A stretch of 10,823 nucleotides of DNA from an uncultured Clostridia bacterium (GTDB taxonomy: Bacteria > Bacillota > Clostridia > Oscillospirales > Oscillospiraceae), in contig CAMELY010000035.1 in NCBI GenBank assembly GCA_945926565.1, positions 1 to 10,823 of the forward strand, written 5' to 3'. The position numbers and the translations under genes are program-made. Of this stretch, positions 6,996-10,823 are shown piece after piece (position 1 is the first letter of the stretch; the number at the start of each line of letters is the position of its first letter). The notes under the pieces were generated by a model. The model saw only the letters and a program-made list of their open reading frames with translations. It ran no database searches and was not told the DNA's origin.

Positions 6996-7787
6996 ATGGT
7001 AAAGCTGATCGTATCCGACCTGGACGGCACCCTGGTGCCGGAGGGGGCCGGAGCCCTGCCCCGGGAGCTGATTGAGACCCTGAACCGGGTGCAGCAGGGG
7101 GGAATCCCCTTCGCCGTCTCCAGCGGCCGGCAGCACGCCAGCCTGCGGGAAGTGTTCCGTCCCCTGGAGACAGAGCCCTATATCCTCTCCCTCAACGGCG
7201 GCTGCATCTGCAAGGGAGACCGGTGCCTCTACACCGACCCCATGCCCCAGGAGGCGGCTCTGGCCATTGCGGAGGAGGCCGGCCGGCTCCCCTGGTGCGA
7301 CGTCATTCTGGAGACCCGGGAGGAGTGCTGGGTCTACCGGCCCTCCAACGGCGTGGCGGAGGGGCTGGACGCCCGGCGGTATCACTATGCCAAAATCGAC
7401 CGGCTGGAACAGGTGGAGGGGGAGGTCATCAAGGTGGCCTGCTATCTGACGGCGGAGCTGGAGGACTTCCTGGCCCGGAATCAGCGCCGCTGGGGCAGCG
7501 TGGTCAAGGTGGCCCGCTCCGGCGAGCGCTGGGTGGACTTCAACACCTCGGACAAGGGCAAGGGGCTGCTGGCCCTGTGCCGCCTGCTGGGGATTGCCCC
7601 GGCGGAGACGGTGGCCTTTGGAGATAACCTGAATGACCGGGCCATGCTGGCCGCCGCCGGCCTGGGCTGGGCGGCAGCCCAGGGGAACCCGGAGCTGCGG
7701 CGGGAATTCCCCGTCTGCGCCGACCCCCGGCTGGAGATGGAAAAAATTTTGCGGGAAAACGGAAAAAACCCTTGCAATCCTGAGTAA
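6996..7787 (+). CDS. Cof-type HAD-superfamily hydrolase (phosphatase, subclass IIB)
   Basis: A cytoplasmic, probably Mg-dependent phosphatase of the Cof/YidA type; relatives act on sugar phosphates, flavin precursors or other small phosphoesters, and the substrate here cannot be predicted. The protein has 263 residues. All four HAD motifs are present: DLDGTL (8-13; Asp8 nucleophile, Asp10 acid/base), SSGR (42-45), the motif III lysine in SDKGKGL (Lys187), and GDNLNDRAML (209-218). The roughly 90-180 stretch between motifs II and III fits a C2-type IIB cap. It starts 37 bases after ftsK. The last 17 or so codons are unusually A-rich for this gene (A6T4, A4 and A6 tracts) and overlap the upstream part and -35 box of the tRNA promoter, which may explain the ENGKNPCNPE tail. 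Confidence 0.9.
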   Translation: MVKLIVSDLDGTLVPEGAGALPRELIETLNRVQQGGIPFAVSSGRQHASLREVFRPLETEPYILSLNGGCICKGDRCLYTDPMPQEAALAIAEEAGRLPWCDVILETREECWVYRPSNGVAEGLDARRYHYAKIDRLEQVEGEVIKVACYLTAELEDFLARNQRRWGSVVKVARSGERWVDFNTSDKGKGLLALCRLLGIAPAETVAFGDNLNDRAMLAAAGLGWAAAQGNPELRREFPVCADPRLEMEKILRENGKNPCNPE

Positions 7788-7800
7788 GCTGTGCTATTAT
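7763..7800 (+). promoter_or_regulatory. Promoter of the tRNA-Arg gene with UP-like A-tract
   Basis: TTGCAA (7772-7777) is followed 17 bases later by TATTAT (7795-7800), with TGC just before it forming an extended -10. A run of six A (7763-7768) falls just upstream of the -35 box, where a proximal UP element would bind the polymerase alpha subunit; more A/T tracts lie at 7741-7750 and 7756-7759. A perfect TATAAT at 7798-7803 overlaps, but its spacing to TTGCAA would be 20. Most of the promoter lies inside the end of the HAD gene. Confidence 0.65.
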
Positions 7801-7811
7801 AATTGAGCTGT

Positions 7812-7829
7812 CAGCGCAGGGATGCGCTG
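7812..7829 (+). other. Hairpin in the pre-tRNA 5' leader
   Basis: CAGCGCA (7812-7818) pairs perfectly with TGCGCTG (7823-7829) around GGGA. It lies between the expected transcription start (about 7807) and the mature tRNA 5' end at 7836, so it would be in the leader removed by RNase P. A role in processing is only a guess. Confidence 0.5.
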
Positions 7830-7835
7830 CGGTAT

Positions 7836-7909
7836 GCGGCAGTAGCTCAGTTGGATAGAGTGTTTGGCTACGAACCAAAAGGTCGGGGGTTCGAGTCCCT
7901 TCTGCCGTA
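7836..7909 (+). tRNA. tRNA-Arg(ACG)
   Basis: The 74-base cloverleaf folds completely. Acceptor arms are GCGGCAG (7836-7842) and CTGCCGT (7902-7908), with a G-U first pair and A7909 as discriminator. The D stem is GCTC/GAGT (7845-7848, 7858-7861). The anticodon stem is TTTGG/CCAAA (7863-7867, 7875-7879) around CTACGAA, giving anticodon ACG (7870-7872). The T arm is GGGGG/CCCTT around TTCGAGT and contains two G-U pairs. CCA is not encoded and must be added after transcription. A34 is expected to be deaminated to inosine by TadA, reading CGU, CGC and CGA. It has its own promoter and terminator, so it is a single-gene unit. Confidence 0.95.
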
Positions 7910-7913
7910 TGTG

Positions 7914-7950
7914 AAAACGCCCTGAATTCGTGAGGATTCAGGGCGTTTTT
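7914..7950 (+). terminator. Intrinsic terminator of the tRNA-Arg gene
   Basis: Bases 7914-7927 pair perfectly with 7936-7949 (14 pairs, core ACGCCCTGAAT with ATTCAGGGCGT) around the loop TCGTGAGG, with five T at 7946-7950. It begins four bases after the tRNA ends. The matching A-run on the left arm means it could also stop leftward transcription coming from the AEC gene. Confidence 0.9.
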
Positions 7951-7967
7951 GTCGTCGCCGGACAGGG

Positions 7968-7993
7968 AAAAGGGCGGCCCCGCGGGGCCGCCC
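7968..7993 (-). terminator. Intrinsic terminator of the AEC permease gene
   Basis: GGGCGGCCC (7972-7980) pairs with GGGCCGCCC (7985-7993) around CGCG. Read on the minus strand, the stem is followed by four T (A at 7968-7971 on the plus strand). It lies 28 bases past the AEC stop codon. The T-run is short but the stem is entirely G-C. With the tRNA terminator it makes a back-to-back pair that insulates two convergent units. Confidence 0.75.
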
Positions 7994-8021
7994 CTCAGAC
8001 GGTTCGGAATGCCCCGCACGT

Positions 8022-8957
8022 TTACCCGGGGAAGAACAGAGACACCACCGGAATCATCACCGTACACAGCAGAGTGGACAGGACGATGCCGCTGGTCAGG
8101 GTGTCGGTCTCCGCGTTGTAGTTGGAGGCCAGCATCACCGACATATTGCCTGCCGGCATGGCGGCCATCAGCGCCATGGAGGAGACCAGCATAGGCTCCC
8201 CCGGCAGCAGCCGGCTCAGCACTGCTGCCAGCAGGCAGGGCAGGGCGAGAAAGCGCAGCAGCACAAAGCCGTACATCCGCAGATTGCCCAGCACCGCCTT
8301 GAGGGGAGCGGTGGCCAGGTTCACGCCCAGCACCAGCATGGCCAAAAAGGTGGTGGTGCAGCTCACATAGCCCAGGGCGTCGGTGACCAGAGCGGGGGCG
8401 GCAAAGGGATGGACGGCCCGGAACAGATAGATGCCCAGGGCGATGACGCAGGAGACGGTTCCCGCGTTGACCAGAGACTTGAGCCGGAAGGGAATTTTCT
8501 GGCCCACTGCCCGGGACATGGTGACCAGGCCATAGGTATAGAAAAACACCGAGTACATCATATTGAAGATGACGATGTAAAGCATGGAGCCACTGCCCAG
8601 AATGGAGAGGCCCACCGGCAGTCCGATGAAGCCCACATTTCCAAAGAGGGAGAGCATAGTATAGAAGGGGTACTTCTCCTTTGGCGCCCGCAGCAGCCGG
8701 GGCAGCAGCTCACCTGTTACCAGCAGGACGAGATAGACGACGGCGCAGACGGCCAGAATCGCCGCCAGCTCTGTCAGAGTAAAGACGGACTCGTCCTCCA
8801 GGGCGTTGTATATGATCATCAGCGGACAGCAGATCTGAATGACCAGGGCGGAGGTCTCCTTGCTGCCCTGGACGGAGACGATTCCCGCCTTGTAGATCAC
8901 TACGCCGAGGACCAGCAGCACGGCGACGGTGAGCATCTTGCCAAAAATCAAAAGCAT
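8022..8957 (-). CDS. AEC-family membrane transporter (auxin efflux carrier superfamily)
   Basis: A cytoplasmic-membrane secondary carrier; bacterial members studied so far move organic acids such as malate or malonate, but the substrate here is not readable from sequence. The protein has 311 residues, within the family's usual 300-330. It is hydrophobic throughout, with about ten likely membrane segments. It shows family hallmarks: CCPLMIIYNAL (43-53), GNVGFIGLPVG (106-116) and the C-terminal AAMPAGNMSVMLASNYN stretch (265-281) followed by TSGIVLSTLL. The ATG at 8957 is preceded on its strand by GGGAGG (8966-8971) eight bases away. It is transcribed alone, diverging from the M20 gene and converging on the tRNA. 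Two 16-base direct repeats sit over its promoter region, suggesting regulation, although no regulator gene is adjacent. Confidence 0.88.
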   Translation of the reverse strand: MLLIFGKMLTVAVLLVLGVVIYKAGIVSVQGSKETSALVIQICCPLMIIYNALEDESVFTLTELAAILAVCAVVYLVLLVTGELLPRLLRAPKEKYPFYTMLSLFGNVGFIGLPVGLSILGSGSMLYIVIFNMMYSVFFYTYGLVTMSRAVGQKIPFRLKSLVNAGTVSCVIALGIYLFRAVHPFAAPALVTDALGYVSCTTTFLAMLVLGVNLATAPLKAVLGNLRMYGFVLLRFLALPCLLAAVLSRLLPGEPMLVSSMALMAAMPAGNMSVMLASNYNAETDTLTSGIVLSTLLCTVMIPVVSLFFPG

Positions 8958-8992
8958 GAGAAAAACCTCCCGATGGAAAGCATAGCTATCAC

Positions 8993-9021
8993 ATTATACT
9001 ATGGCGGGATTGGCAAAAAAA
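8993..9021 (-). promoter_or_regulatory. Promoter of the AEC permease gene (consensus -10, weak -35)
   Basis: On the minus strand a perfect TATAAT occupies 8998-8993. At the right distance the -35 region is only a T-run (9021-9016). TTGCCA (9016-9011) is a better hexamer but lies only 12 bases away. A strong -10 with a poor -35 is what an activator-dependent promoter often looks like. Transcription would start near 8986, about 29 bases before the ATG. Confidence 0.55.
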
Positions 9022-9043
9022 GGAGCAGATTGGCAGAAAAAGG
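9008..9043. repeat. Pair of 16-base direct repeats, 20-base period, candidate operator
   Basis: GATTGGCAAAAAAAGG (9008-9023) and GATTGGCAGAAAAAGG (9028-9043) match at 15 of 16 bases. The 20-base period puts both on nearly the same face of the helix. Relative to the AEC start they cover about -22 to -37 and -42 to -57, where regulators touch the polymerase. They lie well upstream of the rightward promoter. No regulator is identified. Confidence 0.5.
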
Positions 9044-9098
9044 GCGAAACCAGCCGGAAAAATACTGCAAACCGCCGAGAGATGGGAGAGAGGAGGGC

Positions 9099-9127
9099 TT
9101 GAAGCCGGGGAAACGGCGTGGTAAAAT
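9099..9127 (+). promoter_or_regulatory. Sigma-A promoter with extended -10 for the M20/LD-carboxypeptidase operon
   Basis: TTGAAG (9099-9104, four of six) and TAAAAT (9122-9127, five of six) are exactly 17 bases apart. TGG immediately before the -10 gives the extended TGn form. Transcription should begin near 9134, leaving a leader of about 60 bases before the ATG at 9194. Confidence 0.65.
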
Positions 9128-9141
9128 CAAGTTATATTTTC

Positions 9142-9170
9142 GTGCGCACCGCGAAAAACGGGGCGCGCCC
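9142..9170. other. Two short perfect palindromes in the M20 leader
   Basis: GTGCGCAC (9142-9149) and GGGCGCGCCC (9161-9170) are perfect palindromes whose centres are exactly 20 bases apart. They lie just past the predicted transcription start, where a repressor could bind. GC-rich DNA produces such palindromes readily, so an operator role is speculative. Confidence 0.3.
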
Positions 9171-9193
9171 GCTTGGCAGTGAGGTAAGCGATT

Positions 9194-10381
9194 ATGATTT
9201 CTGCTCAGAATTTAAGGCAGGAGGCGGAGGGTATCTCGGGTAAGCTCCGGGACCTCTACCGGATTATCCATCAGAACCCGGAGCTGGGCCGTCAGGAGCT
9301 GGAGACCTCCGTTCTGGTGGAGCGGCGTCTGCTGGCCATGGGCCTGCGGGCGGACCGGGTTGCTGAGACCGGCATTGTGGGCCTGCTCCAGGGGGGAAAG
9401 CCGGGGAAGACGGTGGCCCTCCGGGCGGAGCTGGACGCCCTGCCCATCCAGGAGGACAGCGGCCTGCCCTGGAGCTCTCAGAACCCGGGGGTGATGCACG
9501 CCTGCGGCCATGACTTTCACACCGCAGCCCTGCTGGGAGCCGCCCAGCTGCTGTCCGCCCATCGGGCGGAGCTGCCCGGCTCGGTGAAGTTCTTCTTCCA
9601 GCCCGATGAGGAGGGAGAGGGGGGCGCCCAGCCCATGATTGCCGCCGGCTGCATGCTGGATCCCCCGGTGGACGCGGTGTTTGGCTTCCACTGTGACAGC
9701 CAGCTGCCGGTGGGCAGCATCTCGGTGATGGAGGGGCGGATCTGCGCCGCCTCCAATCCCTTCCGCATCACCCTCCGGGGCAAGGGCGCCCACGGGGCCC
9801 GGCCTCAGGACGGAAACGACGTGATTGTGGCGGGGGCCCAGATTGTGAGCGGCATCCAGACCATTGTCAGCCGCCGGACTGCCCCCACCGAGCCGGTGGT
9901 GATCTCGGTGGGGACCTTCCACAGCGGGACGGCAGGCAATGTGCTGGCCACCGAGGCCCGGCTCACCGGCATTATCCGCACCCTGGGGGGCGAGGTGCGC
10001 CAGCAGGTGACCGGGGAGTTTCGCCGGATGGTGGCCGCTCTGGCCGCCGCCTGGGACGTGGAGGCGGAGATTGAGATTGAGGAGAGCTATCCCGGCGTGC
10101 TCAACGACCCGGCTATGACCCGGCTGGTGCGGCGCAGTGCCGGGGAGCTGCTGGGGGGGAACCATGTGCTCTCCGGCCGCACCCCCTCCATGGGAACGGA
10201 CGATTTCGGCTATTTCAGCCGCAAGGCCCCGGGCTGCTATTTCCAGCTGGGGACGGCGGATCCCCAATGGCCGGAGCGCTGGCACTCCCATACGCCGCAG
10301 TTCCGGATTTCTGAAGAGGCGCTGCCCCTGGCCGCCGCCCTCTACGCTAAAATTGTTCTGGACTTTCTGGAGGGCAAATGA
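9194..10381 (+). CDS. M20-family metallo-amidohydrolase (N-acyl-amino-acid / hippurate hydrolase-like, M20D)
   Basis: A probably cytoplasmic zinc or manganese enzyme that cleaves amide bonds of N-acylated amino acids or small peptides; the substrate is unknown. The protein has 395 residues, a typical length. Family features: HQNPELGRQE (26-35), MHACGHDFH (101-109) with ligands Cys104 and His106, QPDEEGEGGA (136-145) with the catalytic and ligand glutamates 139-140, FGFH (163-166), GKGAHGARP (196-204) at the lid domain, MGTDDFGYF (333-341) and SHTPQF (365-370) with the final ligand His. FHCDSQLPVG differs from the commoner LHVxPxLPVG wording but keeps the histidine. The ATG at 9194 follows an in-frame TAA nine bases upstream and a GAGG at 9181-9184. 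The stop overlaps the next start as ATGA, indicating coupled translation with the LD-carboxypeptidase. Confidence 0.9.
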   Translation: MISAQNLRQEAEGISGKLRDLYRIIHQNPELGRQELETSVLVERRLLAMGLRADRVAETGIVGLLQGGKPGKTVALRAELDALPIQEDSGLPWSSQNPGVMHACGHDFHTAALLGAAQLLSAHRAELPGSVKFFFQPDEEGEGGAQPMIAAGCMLDPPVDAVFGFHCDSQLPVGSISVMEGRICAASNPFRITLRGKGAHGARPQDGNDVIVAGAQIVSGIQTIVSRRTAPTEPVVISVGTFHSGTAGNVLATEARLTGIIRTLGGEVRQQVTGEFRRMVAALAAAWDVEAEIEIEESYPGVLNDPAMTRLVRRSAGELLGGNHVLSGRTPSMGTDDFGYFSRKAPGCYFQLGTADPQWPERWHSHTPQFRISEEALPLAAALYAKIVLDFLEGK

Positions 10382-10823
10382 ACGCTCCGGGTCTGCCCCT
10401 GCCGCCGCCCCTCCGGCGAGGGGATACCGTGGCCCTGCTGGCTCCCGCCTCACCCGGTACGCCGGAGCGGTGGCGGGCGGGACAGCGGGCGCTGGAGCAT
10501 CTGGGCTATCAGGTGGTTCCGGGAGACCGGCTTCCGCCGGAGTCGGGGGGCTTCGCCGCAGGCTCTGCCCGGGCCCGGGCAGAGCAATTGAACCGGGCCT
10601 TTTCCGATCCGGAGATCCGGGGGATCTGGTGCCTCCGGGGGGGATACACGGCGGCGCAGCTGCTGCCCCTGCTGGACTATGGGGCGATTGCCCGGCACCC
10701 CAAGGTGTTTGTGGGCTACAGTGACATCACCTGCCTGCACACGGCGCTGAACCAGCGCTGCGGCTTTGTCACCTATCACGGCCCCATGGCGGCCTCTGAT
10801 CTGGCGGAACAGCCCCATCCGGA
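10378..10823 (+). CDS. LD-carboxypeptidase, S66 family (LdcA/MccF-like), truncated by window end
   Basis: Only the first 148 codons are present; the frame is open at the right edge. S66 serine peptidases cut the L-D bond before the terminal D-alanine of murein tetrapeptides (LdcA), or cleave other acyl adducts such as microcin C (MccF). Visible marks: GDTVALLAPAS (15-25), the substrate-loop segment CLRGGYTAAQLLPLLD (85-100), the nucleophile motif GYSDITCLH (113-121) with Ser115, and TYHGPM (132-137). The catalytic Glu and His would lie beyond the window. Many relatives have RGGYGA or RGGYGS where this has RGGYTA. The ATG overlaps the previous stop by four bases; GGAGGG (10369-10374) is close at three bases. 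No signal peptide is seen, so a cytoplasmic recycling role is likelier than an external one. LdcA and MccF cannot be separated on this fragment. Confidence 0.88.
   Translation, partial: MNAPGLPLPPPLRRGDTVALLAPASPGTPERWRAGQRALEHLGYQVVPGDRLPPESGGFAAGSARARAEQLNRAFSDPEIRGIWCLRGGYTAAQLLPLLDYGAIARHPKVFVGYSDITCLHTALNQRCGFVTYHGPMAASDLAEQPHP

Noticed and set aside
1757..7030. A 1757-codon open frame on the minus strand, antisense to the aminopeptidase, uppP and ftsK genes
   Set aside because: It runs opposite three well-identified genes and is a low-complexity His/Gly/Leu/Gln-rich translation typical of the antisense of GC-rich codons. It shows no domain and no suitable start signal.
9161..9170. GGGCGCGCCC as an intrinsic terminator in the M20 leader
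   Set aside because: The palindrome has no room for a loop with a stable long stem and no T-run follows.
8409..9182. A plus-strand open frame of 257 codons opposite the AEC gene and into the divergent region
   Set aside because: It lacks a ribosome binding site, has shadow-type composition, and contains the AEC promoter and direct repeats.
9212..10453. A 413-codon minus-strand open frame opposite the M20 gene
   Set aside because: Compositional shadow of the M20 gene, whose metal-ligand motifs are intact on the plus strand.
1..10823. Search for CRISPR arrays, transposases, phage genes, attachment sites and toxin-antitoxin pairs
   Set aside because: No regularly spaced repeats, no such coding motifs, and the tRNA 3' end shows no duplicated copy within the window that would suggest an integrated element.

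Overview
The window reads as ordinary chromosomal DNA of a GC-rich Clostridia-type Firmicute. A Flavonifractor/Lawsonibacter-like member of the Oscillospiraceae is my best guess. The grounds are high GC with C/G-ending codons, strong AGGAGG ribosome binding sites, sigma-A-type promoters, a tRNA without encoded CCA, a SpoIIIE/FtsK translocase with a long linker, and a two-hairpin palindromic repeat at the left edge that resembles dispersed elements I associate with gut Clostridia. The taxon is inferred, not demonstrated.

Layout. Bases 1-52 hold the tandem-hairpin repeat. From 97 to 7787 six genes run rightward with short gaps: Sua5/TsaC2-type threonylcarbamoyl-AMP synthase, coaE (4-base overlap), an M18 metallo-aminopeptidase, uppP, an FtsK/SpoIIIE DNA translocase and a Cof-type HAD phosphatase. 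The HAD gene may also have its own promoter inside the end of ftsK. A tRNA-Arg(ACG) follows, with its own promoter buried in the 3' end of the HAD gene, a small leader hairpin and a strong terminator. An AEC-family permease lies on the minus strand and converges on the tRNA, each unit having its own terminator hairpin. A 236-base divergent intergenic region holds the permease promoter, a 16-base direct repeat with 20-base period, an extended -10 promoter facing right, and two short palindromes. It leads into an M20 amidohydrolase translationally coupled (ATGA) to an S66 LD-carboxypeptidase that runs off the right edge.

How the genes fit together. The left cluster is housekeeping: tRNA t6A37 modification, coenzyme A synthesis, peptide turnover, undecaprenyl-phosphate recycling for the cell wall, and chromosome translocation at the septum. 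The right-hand pair (M20 amidohydrolase plus LD-carboxypeptidase) could act on peptidoglycan-derived or other short peptides, but this is inferred from family and coupling only.

I found no mobile element, CRISPR array, phage gene or defence system, and no convincing sign of an undescribed multi-gene system. The more interesting observations are small: the tRNA promoter written into a coding sequence, the phased direct repeat at the permease promoter, and the basic tail and repeated aromatic motifs in the translocase. The very long antisense reading frames are shadows of GC-rich genes.
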